This document shows, piece after piece, positions 1 to 64,000 of a DNA stretch of 64,000 nucleotides. Origin of the DNA: Lingula anatina (Eukaryota > Brachiopoda > Lingulata > Lingulida > Lingulidae); NCBI RefSeq assembly GCF_001039355.2, contig NW_019773992.1, forward strand, positions 322,482 through 386,481, given 5' to 3'. The notes below the pieces were generated by a model. The model was not told the DNA's origin and made no database searches. It saw nothing but the letters and a program-made list of their open reading frames with translations. Positions within the stretch are counted from its first letter, which is position 1, and each line of letters starts with the position of its first letter. A program made the position numbers and the translations under genes.

Positions 1-2691
1 GCATCTGCTCCTTCAGGATATAAACAGTACAGATTATATTTGTCCACTCAATTAATGTTGACCTTTATCTAAATCCAATTATGACACACAGAGAATTGAG
101 TTTATACAGTCCTGAACTTCCCATGTATAAACAATCTTCCTATTAGGCCTTACACCAATGTAAAAAAATTCTCATTTGCAGAGATTCCTATTAAGTCAGT
201 GGTGATATCAATTCGCTGGCAAGTTCTATCATATTTCTCCTTTTAAACTCACATTGCCCCAGGCCATATTTTATAACAATGATGGGAGTTTTGGAATTTT
301 TATAAATCCTCCGTAATCCTGTTTTACCAGTTTAACAACACAAGGTGTGCTGATGTTTCATATCTCCTTGTCCACATACCATGAGATACTCCACATATGT
401 AAAAATGTCAACAAATGTTGTGTTGTTTAGTTAACACAGTAACCAGGGTTGAAAATTTTCAGAATTGTAACACCTGTCTACCTGTTGATTTAAACACCTG
501 ACCAATGAATTATTTCAGGAACTGTTAGCGTTTTAAAAATCCGTTAAAAATAAAGGAAAAAAAAAATCATGCATGTGCTCAGAGATGACTGATGTTGAAC
601 CACCTGGATGACCAGTCTATTGGTCAAAACTGACCTCTAGGCAGTGTTGGAATGTCCACCTATTCAAGATATGCTCATTACAGCTTGGCATAAATTCACA
701 CATGTCTTTTCCAAAGCACTGGTTTCGTATCACAGATCAGCTATTCAACAAATATTTTAACCATGTCCACTCTTCTCTGTGTGGTCAATGTTGACCATTG
801 AATTCCCACCTGTGGTATGCTGAGATTGTACTAGATTCTACTATGTGTACTGTGCATTTATATATATATATATACACAGTACCACCAGGTGCTTCCAAGA
901 AATGTCACCAAACCATCTGTGCTGGGGACATTTTCTGTATGCTTTTATGCACAAATATGGCTTGCAGGGTCACACTCCTGAATTCCAGAATTTTGAGGAA
1001 ATCTTGTGCTTCCTTAGGACCTACTGGTAACTGACTGCCATACAACTGGAAACTTAATTCGGTTCCCTTAATTCCTGGAGTTCAAGAAGCTTGCTTGGAT
1101 AAATCCCTCTCTGAGGGTTTCTTTCCACGAAATTATTTTTCGTTGCAATTCTTCATTTCATCCTGAGAAATCCCCCTTGACCCAGTGAAATAATGATTTT
1201 CTTTTGATCAAAATTCCACAGGGAACTTTCAGAGAAATTTTTCCTCCCAGTCCAGGATACTGAAGAAATAAATTACGATTAAATTCCCTTCTGATCAATT
1301 ATCCATCTTGAGCTAGTCTCGTGTTAACTGGACAGCGGCTATTTTCCACTGACCTTTTCTGCTCCACCCTGATCTCATTAAATCTTCTTTTGATTAGTTT
1401 TCCAAAGAGCAATCAAGCCCTGCCCAACAAGCATGCCCAGAGCTGACCTCCATCCCCTGGGTTTAAATCATATTCATACCTCTTTTTAAGTTTCTCCCAA
1501 TCAATTTTCATACAGACCTTTGGCCCAAATGGTCAAGTCTATCTAAAATTTCATCTGACCAGAGGCCACTCATTCTATTAATCACTTTACTCAGTACAAT
1601 AAGGTCTCAGGACCAATTTCTTTAGTACATATCTCAAAATTTTCAGTTATACATATTCTATATTACAACAACACAAATACAGGACCCCTGGAGAGCATTA
1701 TCAACAGCATTGCTAGTATACAGCATACCTGATCCTACCTAATACAACAGAGCCCCAGACATGGATGGATAACTCAAAATCATTAAGGTGTGGCCTGTTC
1801 TTACCTATAGGTTAAGGTAATTAGTTCTGGTCTCACCTTTGACTAAGTATGATTAAACCCAGTTCAAAGCCCTATAATCCCCTGCACTACTATGTGTGTG
1901 CTTTGTTGAACTGGCCAGAGGTTAATTGGATTGGAAAGTAATGAGCGTAATGATAATCCCAGGTTTCTGGACAATGAGAACAAGATAGAGAACTATCGTG
2001 GTTCGCTCAAATTTAACTGCATTTGGAACTTTCTAGTTACAAAATGTTTATAAGTCAGCATTTTCATTTTGAATTTTCTTCATTGAAAAGTCCTTTTTTA
2101 ATTGAAAAAATCTATTACATACAAGGTGAATGTCAAGGTGAAATAAAATATCAATAACTCATTATGGTAAGGATTCTTGAAAATAAGTTTGTATTGAAAA
2201 AATATTCCATATTCTGTGAGACTTGAAAAATGCGCCTTTTTCTTCAAGTTCTAGGAACCATGAACAACAATAGCCACACCCACTTCATTTGATTTGCTTT
2301 AACCATTTATTATACATCTATTCTTCACTTTTCTGCCCATTAACCTTTACATAAAAATATTCTGCCTCATAATTACTTGTCATTTCTGTCCCTGTCATTA
2401 TCTGTAATCATGAACAACAGCTTGTCAACAGCTGAGATGGACAAACATGTGTCAAGTTAAAATTCAACCCACACATTTTTCAAATAAAACATCTCCGAGT
2501 AAATCCTTAAAAAAAAAAAAAAATTTGAAATATGCCCCTGTGGAGTGTGATACTCCTACCACCTTAGTTTTTTTTTATTTCATCAGCAGTCAAAAAGAAG
2601 ATCAGGAAAATAGAAGAGGAGAAGGAGAGGAAAAAGCAGGAGAAAAAAAAAAAAGAAAAAAATCTATTCCTGTAGAGTCAGCTCTACCTAC
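1..2691. other. Intron of the PHLDB1-like gene, nothing else recognised
   Basis: AT-rich sequence with a short TA run near 860 and purine/A-rich tracts at 2507-2665. I looked for the next coiled-coil exons on the minus strand and found no candidate with matching phase. The short open frames here have no recognisable protein sequence. Confidence 0.7.
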
Positions 2692-56902
<54,211 letters not shown>

Positions 56903-57431
56903 GCTCTGTAATTCTTTTCTCTCCACAGGAACATATACACCCACAGAATAATGGACTCCCAATATACCCCTAAACAGGATTGCACAATTTTGGGGATTTA
57001 TTTACCAATAAAATATCAGTAGAAGTGCAACAACACCTTACATTTTCAACTCAACTGGATATATTTTCAACAGTGGTTACAGTCTACTAAGTTCTATTAT
57101 ATTGGTTTATCTCATTACATTTATTTTTTAGTTTGTGGTTTGGTCAGTACAATACAGATCAGTCTTTTATGTTGTTTTACAAAAATATCTTGAAGTGGGG
57201 ATACAAGTATTACTGCTGATACAGATCAGGAAATGCCTCATTTTTTTCCTACAAAACAAAACCACAAGAAAGCAATAAGTATACATACTACTAGAATGAT
57301 GACAGTATCTTTTTAAAAAAATGCACTAGAAATAACCAAACTAAACATGTCTATTAGTACATTATATTATTCTTACCCCATTAGCTTCGTTAGCCCCAGT
57401 TTTCTTTTTAAAATGCGAAATAAAATAAACA

Positions 57432-57601
57432 CAGGCCCGTAGCCAGAAATTTCAAAAGGGGGGGTCTTTTTTTGAAAAAGTGGACCTTTTCCCATAAAAA
57501 CTTCATGTACCTAGAGCAAATTTTACCCAAAGTGGACCTTTATCCAGCAAAAGGGGCGGTTTTTTCGAACCCCCCCCTGAACCCCCCTGGCTACGGGCCT
57601 G
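57432..57601. mobile_element. CAGGCCCGTAGCCAG MITE (170 bp)
   Basis: Perfect terminal inverted repeats CAGGCCCGTAGCCAG and CTGGCTACGGGCCTG with AAACA on both flanks, a 5-bp target duplication. Inside are G-runs and C-runs and two related pieces, AAAGTGGACCTTTT and AAAGTGGACCTTTA. Confidence 0.9.
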
Positions 57602-58517
57602 AAACATGTGACAAATTATCTGTACAGTAATTTCCCTAAACTTTATAACCCCTACCTGGTTTACGCAGGTATGCATTACTAGCAAGGCCCACCTACATAC
57701 TTCACTAGGTCAAGGTAAACAGGATTTCTCTTGGAGATCGGTTGCTTGCTTTAATGGGGGTATTCTGATTTCAGAGTACATATATCAACAACTGCTTGGG
57801 TGGTAATACACCTGGGGTATCTTATTGGAATATAACTCAGATAGTTAACGTTTTATAGCCAGTTTGTGTAAAACTTAACAGGAATAGAAAAAAGTTCTCT
57901 GCTTCAGCATGTAGATGAATGAAAGTGCTGGCACAAAAGAGTATTTAAAGATTTTCTACACTTATAATTTTTAATTTACTTCTGAGCATTATTCTTCTTG
58001 TACTGCTTATCTATTGAAACTGAAAGCAGATAGCCAAGATTGAATCTGGCCAAGTGAATTACATTTTCCTTTGCTGACCAAATAAAACCACAATATTTCA
58101 AATGTGCCACTGATAATAAGTTAGGACAGGGAAAACTTTTTTTAAATCAAAAAATATTTCCCAACTTCAGAAAACCTCTAAAACTAAGCCTTGCAATGTA
58201 TCAAAACAAGTGAATACAACACGGAGAAGACGGTATATGCTATCAAGTTCTTATTCTACAACGTGACATAATTTTTATCACGATTTTAACACTTAATTAT
58301 CGTATAGCTTGCGGCTGAAGCAAAACCTGTTTACTTGCTGCAGTGCCGTCTACGGTAGTACATGTACATGTATCAACACTGACGAGTGTGCCTACGAAAT
58401 TTTAGTGCTAACGACACAAAACCGGGAACACTTTGATTCCCCTTATGTCATGTAACGTATTTAAATAATCATTTACAGTAACTATGTAAATTTGTATAAA
58501 AACAAGTTTCCTCTTAC

Positions 58518-58590
58518 CTATGATCTGTAAAAAATCTCAGGAACTTCTAAATTTCCCTCGCTCAATGTTGTCTCCGTCTTCTCGTGTATT
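58518..58590 (-). other. PHLDB1: Non-coding first exon of the PHLDB1-like gene
   Basis: On the minus strand the sequence ends in ATAG followed by the strong donor GTAAGAGG at 58517. It has no ATG downstream of the promoter sites. Joined to the exon at 56905 it places an in-frame TAG two codons before the first ATG. The right boundary, the transcription start, is estimated from its position beside the start of the divergent AGA gene. No other first exon so well placed was seen. Confidence 0.55.
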
Positions 58591-58638
58591 GTGAAGTACG
58601 TCATTTCCTGTTGTGGACTACGTCATCATTTTTTGCTG
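58591..58638. promoter_or_regulatory. Probable bidirectional promoter with two CRE/ATF-like sites
   Basis: The start codon of AGA (58639) and the first exon of the PHLDB1-like gene (ending 58518) are divergent and about 120 bp apart. Between them TACGTCAT occurs at 58597-58604 and again at 58619-58626, 22 bp apart, about two helical turns. An ETS-like AGGAAA (minus strand) lies at 58605-58610. No TATA box is visible. The local sequence has several CpGs, unlike most of the window. Confidence 0.6.
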
Positions 58639-58750
58639 ATGGCAGCCTGTGCAGCAACATGGGCATTTGGGATAGACGCGGTAAAAATTTGCAAAAATCT
58701 CCTGCAGACGGGCGATTCTTGTCTAGATGCCGTGGAGAAATCTATAAGGA
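58639..58750 (+). CDS. AGA: AGA exon 1 with start codon
   Basis: The ATG at 58639 is the only in-frame ATG before the conserved Trp. It reads MAACAATWAFGIDAV, then LLQTGDSCLDAVEKSIR. The donor is AGGA|GTAAGT, phase 1. The -3 base is C, so the start context is only fair. There is no hydrophobic leader. Confidence 0.93.
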
Positions 58751-61700
58751 GTAAGTTCTATAGAAAGATTAACGGGTTTTCCTTTGGGACTTTCTGTTCT
58801 AATGTGGACAGGCGGATTTACCGCTGGGAAATCTGCTTTGCCAGTCACTAAAAATCGTCTGCTGTAGCCCGTAGGCGTAGCAAGAATACATTTTAAGAGA
58901 AAACCATTCACACCGGGAAGATCGCCATCGTCGCAAATATTTTATGACTTGGTATAATACAATGCTGATTTCGTTATTTATTTGCCAGAGTTAACCGTGA
59001 TTTAGAACATTATATTTAATTTAGTATTTGTAAATTGAATTTTACCTTTGTATTACATCCTAATTCCTATTATGCTTGACAAATATACAGTTAAATAAGA
59101 GGTAAATCAATAATGTGCGCTTTCAGAGAACAACTTATTTCTTTTTCTTTTGGTATATATACTAATTAACTGTTGCTAAAATGAAAATGTCAATTATTAC
59201 TAGTCTTTTCCATGTGTTTCTCACTTTGTATTTATTCTTTTAAATAACGGCACTGTTTAAAATTTCTATGATTGTGAGGCTTCCCTTTATTCACAATTTC
59301 TGGTTAAAATGTATTCCTGGTATTTGCCTTTTCCCTTATATCAGTCCTGGAGGATGACCCAGCTTATGGCCGTTACCTGGTAGGGAAAGGAGGTATGCCC
59401 AATGCTGCAGGCACACTACAGCTGGATGCTGCTCTCATGGAGGGCAGGTCACTACAGTATGGGGGTGTGGCCGCTCTAGAGGGGTACATAACAAGATTTG
59501 TATTTCATCTTACATGTCATAAGATTTCATGTGTTAATTAATGCATCACTGATAATGAATTAAAAAAATACTATACAGTGAGTAAAGTACCATTGCCTAA
59601 ACACACACAATGGATATGTAATACTAAAAGTTAGCTCAAGGCTATGACATCATCATGGTTGATAGCTATCAACAGAAGGAAACTACTGAAATCCTCTTTT
59701 GCTGGAGACTTGGAAAGTTCAGCTTTGTAAACCATGGGTAGTATTATACCTAACACTGTGAAAATTGCCAAAGATATTTGTAATAAAAACTTAAAATTGT
59801 TGTCCTCTGTAAAGATAGCCCTGGATGTATAGCACTAGTTAATCATTAAAATATACATAAGCTGAGAATGGAGTCATTTTATTGTGCAGAGAAAATTAAC
59901 CCCTATTTAATTAATAACCATGATTAAGAAAATTATACTGCTCTTTATTTAAGGATCTCTACCCCCATCTCAGTGGCTCGAAGAGTGATGCAGGGGTCGC
60001 CACATAGCCTGCTAGTGGGACAGGGTGCCCTGGAGTTTGCTAAGAAGTGTGGCTTCACTACTCAGTCTAACGATCATCTGCTGACAGCACAAGGAAGGGA
60101 AGAATATGAAGTAAATGTGTGACTTATCTCAATCATACGTACCTAATACAATATAGTTATAGTGTCTGGCACAGTGTACAGCTGATGACACCTATGCGGG
60201 ACTTCTGTAACACAGTGCATTATTTATTTATTAAATATAGTTTGTGTACATATATATATTAACATCACATTTTATCACCGAAGATAGACATTTGGTATGT
60301 GTAAACTTGATAAAATTGATTATTGACAACTTGGAATTTCAAATTTCTGTATTGAATATACCTTTTTATTGTTGATTTTTGTACTTTCTTTTTTATCATT
60401 TTATTTTTAGAAATTTTCTCATAGATTACACTATGAGAGCCTGTTTGATAAGCATGACACATTGGGTGTTATTGCTCTGGATAGGCATGGGCAGATTGCA
60501 GTAGGTAGGATATGCATTATTTTAGTTGTGGTATTTTGATGGTTGAGATGGTACTGTGATTGTGGCATTGTGGTTGAGATGCTGCTGCAGCATTTGAAGG
60601 GTTGTGGCATTGCAGCAGATGTGTTATTTTAATTGTTATGACATTGTGGTGGTTTTGGTATTTTGATAGTTGTGACATTGACAAAATTTTAACATTGACA
60701 GGGGTATAATGCTCATGTCAGTGGCTTGAATGTGACATGCTGATGACATGAGTAAGCTTTGTTTTTTGTTTTAGTTTAAGTGGGTTCTTGTTTGTTAACT
60801 TTTTTTTATATTTCAAGTACATCATTTAGGGTCAAAAGCTATCTTGATCTCTTTTAATTAAGGGCATATATAGTTTCCTCTTTCAAAATTTATCATTAGA
60901 GCATGTTCTCTTTTCCTATGTTCCTAAGGTGTGTCATCTAGTGGTGCCCCTTTTAAGGCTGTGGGAAGAGTTGGTGACAGTCCCCTACCAGGAGCAGGGC
61001 TCTATGCAGGTGCATGTAAATGGGCATTAGATCACTTAAGATATGTACATTTATGGTTGTGTATTCATTCAAAGTTAATGATCTGTCATGTCTTTGACCA
61101 AGTGGCATGATGAGGTGCAGTTTCTTTCATAAAAATACAAGTAATGTTCTGCTTTCCAGGAACAATGCAGAGATTTCTCTTGTGAACTGAAAAAGTGTCA
61201 TTTGTCAGTTGTTTCATGGTAGTGAAACTTGCATTGTATGCCTTTAAATATACATTGAATTTCAGATGATAAAGCAGGAGCTGCCTGTGCCACTGGGGAC
61301 GGAGATAAGATGATGAGATTCTGCCCTAGCTTCCATGTTGTACAACTCATGAAACAGGTACAGTTTCACCCCGACTTAAATACAGATATAGTCTGAGTGA
61401 ATTTATTTATATTCTCTTATACTCATCACTGGTAGTGTTGTCTTTTGGTTTCAAATATGTAGAATGACGATAATGATGACAGTGCTCTAATTATTAAATG
61501 GTTTTCATTCTTCTTTAGTAAAAGTCAGTTATCTCTTGTAATTGATAGGCTGCATTTTGTGTCATGCTAAAACATTTTACTTGGAAACGAGTGCATGACT
61601 GTGTGGATGTTTTTAGGGACTGTCTCCCTCAGAATGCTGTTCCAGTGTTGTAGCAGAGATGGTAGAGAGACTTGGGGAAGATCCACCATTAGAAATAGGC

Positions 61701-62316
61701 CTCATAGCCATGAATATGCAGGTGAAACTTAAATTGTCGTGATTTAGTTTTTTTTTTTTTTTTTTTTAATTTATGCATTGCCATGATTTTTACAGGATAT
61801 TTGTCAAACGGAAGTTAGTATCATAGATTTTGTGAAATTTGTAATTGAAGACTGCCTGTATCATATTGACAAAATAAAAACATATGCCTAGAAAATGTGC
61901 ATCCGACACGTCATGTAATAAAAAAAAAAACTTTCACATACAGTTACTTTCTGTAGTGCCAAAACTGCATATAAACTTGACAGCAGACTTTCATTTTTGA
62001 CCAGAGAAAGATAAATAGTTGGTTGCAGGGTTGGGGAATGCCCCTTTCAGCTATGTTGGATCTGTTTGACAGAGAGGAAGGTAAACAGATGGCAAATATT
62101 GTACATGAAGGACAAGGTGTGGACAATGAAAATGAGAAATGTTGGGGAAGGTATGGGATTTGAGTGAGAATGCCATTTTCATTTCAGGGTGAAATAGGAG
62201 CAGGTAGCACTGTTAAAATCTCCGGAGGGCATAATGGAAGTTCATCTTACAATGGATTTGCTTATGCTGTGTGGCAACACGATTGTGAAGACCCCAAGAT
62301 ACTGGTTCACAGCTGA
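58639..62316 (+). CDS. AGA: Glycosylasparaginase (N4-(beta-N-acetylglucosaminyl)-L-asparaginase) family, complete, 8 exons
   Basis: AGA enzymes are Ntn hydrolases that split the GlcNAc-Asn bond during glycoprotein breakdown after cutting themselves into alpha and beta chains. Coding exons: 58639-58750, 59345-59483, 59954-60110, 60411-60504, 60929-61009, 61266-61357, 61617-61721, 62188-62316. All are GT-AG with matching phases, giving 302 residues (human precursor 346). Autocleavage is predicted at Asp152-Thr153 in KHDTLGV. Matching the human enzyme from memory: Trp8 (human W11), Thr153 (T206), Ser171 (T224, conservative change), Arg181 (R234), Asp184 (D237), Thr204-Gly205 (T257-G258). RVGDSPLPGAGLYADDKAG is the family signature. 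The protein starts where the mature human chain starts; no signal peptide is visible, and the cysteines around the human alpha-chain disulfides are absent, so it may be cytosolic. The family also contains bacterial-type and isoaspartyl-peptidase relatives; substrate is inferred. Confidence 0.95.
59345..59483 (+). CDS. AGA: AGA exon 2
   Basis: The acceptor is TTATATCAG. It reads LEDDPAYGRYLVGKGGMPN, then TLQLDAALMEGRSLQYGG and VAALEG. Matches the family's LDA(M/L)IM(D/E)G region. The donor is GAGGG|GTACAT, phase 2. Confidence 0.95.
59954..60110 (+). CDS. AGA: AGA exon 3
   Basis: The acceptor is TTTATTTAAG. It reads ISTPISVARRVMQGSPHSLL, then VGQGALEFAKKCGF, matching the human IGVARKVLEHTTHTLLVGE region. 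The donor is TATGAA|GTAAAT, phase 0. Confidence 0.95.
60411..60504 (+). CDS. AGA: AGA exon 4 with the catalytic Thr153
   Basis: The acceptor is TTTTATTTTTAG. It encodes the end of the alpha chain and HDTLGVIALDRHGQIAV. The Thr153 codon is 60459-60461. The linker before the cleavage site is much shorter than in human AGA. The donor is GTAG|GTAGGA, phase 1. Confidence 0.96.
60929..61009 (+). CDS. AGA: AGA exon 5 with substrate-binding Arg and Asp
   Basis: The acceptor is TTCCTAAG. It reads VSSSGAPFKAVGRVGDSPLP, then GAGLYA. Ser171 replaces the human T224. The donor is GCAG|GTGCAT, phase 1. Confidence 0.96.
61266..61357 (+). CDS. AGA: AGA exon 6
   Basis: The acceptor is TTGAATTTCAG. It completes the ADD motif and reads KAGAACATGDGDKMMRFCPS, then FHVVQLMKQ. 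Contains the oxyanion-region Thr204-Gly205. The donor is ACAG|GTACAG, phase 0. Confidence 0.96.
61617..61721 (+). CDS. AGA: AGA exon 7
   Basis: The acceptor is GATGTTTTTAG; 35 codons reading GLSPSECCSVVAEMVERLGE, then DPPLEIGLIAMNMQ. The donor is CAG|GTGAAA, phase 0. Confidence 0.95.
62188..62316 (+). CDS. AGA: AGA exon 8 with stop codon inside a tandem repeat
   Basis: The acceptor is TTTTCATTTCAG. It reads GEIGAGSTVKISGGHNGSSS, then YNGFAYAVWQHD, and ends DPKILVHS with TGA at 62314-62316. The last seven codons are part of the first unit of the 56-bp repeat that follows. Confidence 0.95.
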   Translation, partial: GEIGAGSTVKISGGHNGSSSYNGFAYAVWQHDCEDPKILVHS

Positions 62317-62950
62317 CGTATTCTGTATGGTAACATGACAGTAAGGCAGCAAGGAAACTGGTTCACAGCTGTACTATGGTGTATGGTAACATGACAGTAA
62401 GGCAGCAAGGAAACTGGTTCACAGCTGTACTATGATGTATGGTAACATGACAGTAAGGCACCAAAGATACTGGTTCACAGCTGACGTATTCTGTATGGTA
62501 ACATGACAATTTATAAGGCACCAAAGATACTGGTTCACAGCTGTACTGTGGTGCATGGTAACATGACAGTAAGGCACCAAAGATACTGATTTACAGCTAA
62601 GTTATGCTTTATGGTAACATGGCAGTAAGGCACCAAAGATACTGATTTACAGCTAAGTTATGCTTTATGGTAACGTGGCAATAAGGCACCAAAGATACTG
62701 ATTTACAGCTAAGTTATGCTTTATGGTAACATGGCAGTAAGGCACCAAAGGTTCTAGTTTACAGCTGACCTGTGATGTATGGTAACATGACAGTAAGGCA
62801 CCAAAGATACTGGTTTACAGCTGACCGTTGGTGTATGGTAACATGACAGTAAGGTACCAAAGTTACTGGTTCCACAGCTGACCTAACATTACATAAAAGG
62901 AACCAGGATTTTGGTTCAAGGTTGACCTATGCTGTATGATAACTTGATGG
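62297..62950 (+). repeat. 56-bp tandem repeat, about 11 copies, spanning the AGA stop codon and 3' UTR
   Basis: The ACTGG-type anchor recurs at 62301, 62357, 62413, 62469, 62529, 62585, 62641, 62697, 62753, 62809 and 62865. The period is 56 bp, except one 60-bp unit with a small insertion, and a decayed twelfth copy starts near 62911. The core is GGTAACATGACAGTAAGGCA followed by ACTGGTTCACAGCTGA. Units 1 and 4 share one variant (CTGACGTATTCTGTATGG), units 2, 3 and 5 another, and units 6-8 a third (CTAAGTTATGCTTTATGG). Confidence 0.93.
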
Positions 62951-63110
62951 TACATCCTTGTACACATTACATTACGAATATGTAATCAGTTTGGATAAGT
63001 CACAGCACAGCTGTCTGTGCCTGATGTATAAGAATTTAAAGCTATGATCAGCTATATGCCAGGATTTGCTATAATGTAATCTTGTGAATTAATTGAGTAA
63101 AGAAACTGAA

Positions 63111-63116
63111 AATAAA
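63111..63116 (+). terminator. AGA: Probable AGA polyadenylation signal
   Basis: AATAAA about 800 bp after the stop codon, downstream of the tandem repeat. It is the first canonical hexamer in this 3' flank that I noticed. Confidence 0.55.
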
Positions 63117-64000
63117 TTCTTTTATCCCGTAAAAAATGCATTTATTGTCAGGTCAAAATAGAATATAAGGGGCTCAATCTTTCTTACAATACAAAACAAT
63201 ATTAATAGAGATTATGCTGTAAATGCAAAGCTGTTTAAAGTACAGACAAAGAAAATAACGACAGTGCACAAAATGTTTTTCTTTTTTCAATTTTGATATA
63301 ATTTTGCATTTCATTTTACAGCAGAATCTCCACCACTATTGTTACCTTGGAAATTGAGCAAAAGGTTCAATTAAGCTGCTTTTTGAGCTTGACCTCCATT
63401 AAATGCTATTAATCCCATCAGAAAATTTGAGGCTAAGGCACTTGCATTTACAGTGAAAAATGCACGGTAACAATGGTTTTGATTACGACGGTGGCTACAT
63501 GTTCAGATTGCGTCTGTTCATAAAAATCACAAAATACAAATCATATCAAATTAATTTCATTTTATTTACAGATTTACATAGTTATTGTCCTTAAAATATG
63601 TTAATGGCAATATTTACTTGGTATTCTATAAAATGTGCTAATCATAAGTATTGTGGATGTAGTCATTAAGCATGCTCCTATTCCTTAAAATTAAGGATAC
63701 AAATAATTTCTAACTGGTCCAATGCTATAACGCAAGAGAACCTTCATTTTCAGTGTACAAAAAGCTTTTCGTAAGTTCTTTTCATGCTACACATGTATAT
63801 AAACGTGAAAAAGATGCATAAGTGGATGCATAAAAGAGCCTTTTAATAACAATAAATCACAGCATGCCATACTTCATTATAACAATTACTTTAGATTATG
63901 CCTCTGCCTAATTAATCCAACTTGGCCTACAACACAGCACCATATGAAGGTCACAACAATGACCTCCCTTTTTTGGGACATGGCATACACTGCACAACTT
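63117..64000. other. Downstream flank, no gene recognised
   Basis: AT-rich sequence. TTTATT at about 63140 is a minus-strand AATAAA and could end a convergent gene to the right, but no exon is visible. Confidence 0.5.

Larger units (their letters stand above)
58751..62187. other. Introns of the AGA gene
   Basis: Seven introns of about 250-600 bp. The fourth (60505-60928) contains a degenerate GTTGTGGCATTGTGGT repeat at about 60525-60690. A T-run lies near 61747-61768 and an A-run near 61919. Nothing else is seen. Confidence 0.65.

Noticed and set aside
1-2691. PH-domain or further coiled-coil exons
   Set aside because: Searched the minus strand for the expected charged heptads and PH strands; nothing with a usable splice pair was found.
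57374-57402. Minus-strand exon reading KTGANEANG before a GTAAGA donor
   Set aside because: The acceptor is weak and purine-rich, and its phase-0 reading does not fit between the 58518 and 56905 exons without disturbing the supported start codon.
62297-62950. The 56-bp array as a CRISPR-like or coding repeat
   Set aside because: Units are directly adjacent without unique spacers, and the genome is eukaryotic; the period is not a codon multiple.
63136-63145. Minus-strand AATAAA suggesting a convergent gene's 3' end
   Set aside because: A single hexamer in AT-rich DNA, with no exon or coding signal up to the window edge.

Overview
The window looks like nuclear DNA from an animal, probably a marine lophotrochozoan such as a bivalve mollusc. 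That assignment is inferred: AT-rich sequence, short exons in long introns, GT-AG splicing, many microsatellites, and several small palindromic DNA-transposon relics. I see no bacterial, viral or organellar genes.

Two genes lie head to head. Almost the whole window (about 2.7-58.6 kb, minus strand) is one gene, an LL5/PHLDB1-like cortical scaffold protein. I could chain 18 coding exons and one non-coding first exon with consistent reading phase. In protein order they give an unusual helical N-terminus spread over tiny exons (56.9, 54.5, 31.2 and 30.1 kb), an alternative start exon at 27.3 kb, an acidic exon, three short helical exons, an FHA domain (19.2, 11.4 and 10.8 kb), one 1.65-kb exon coding a Ser-rich linker and the conserved LL5 charged block, and five coiled-coil exons ending at 2.69 kb. 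The gene runs off the left edge, so the rest of the coiled coil and the expected C-terminal PH domain are outside. The largest intron is 23.3 kb and holds an assembly gap bordered by GGGGCG sequence.

The second gene (58.64-62.32 kb, plus strand) has eight exons and encodes a complete 302-residue glycosylasparaginase (AGA family, Ntn hydrolase) with the autocleavage Asp152-Thr153 and nearly all active-site residues. It appears to lack a signal peptide. Its last codons and stop codon lie inside the first copy of a 56-bp tandem repeat that fills the first part of the 3' UTR.

About 50 bp separates the two genes, with two TACGTCAT (CRE/ATF-like) sites 22 bp apart and an ETS-like site: a probable bidirectional promoter. 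The two proteins have no obvious functional link.

The most interesting features are: (1) the alternative N-termini of the PHLDB gene; (2) repeats lying exactly at gene-structure boundaries (a 33-bp in-frame duplication of an FHA-exon acceptor, a repeat starting at the 54.5-kb exon donor, a (CA)n tract beside another donor, a transposon relic 12 bp from the big exon's donor, and the repeat over the AGA stop codon); (3) several families of small non-autonomous transposons, some with intact target-site duplications. I found no clear evidence of a wholly new biological system.
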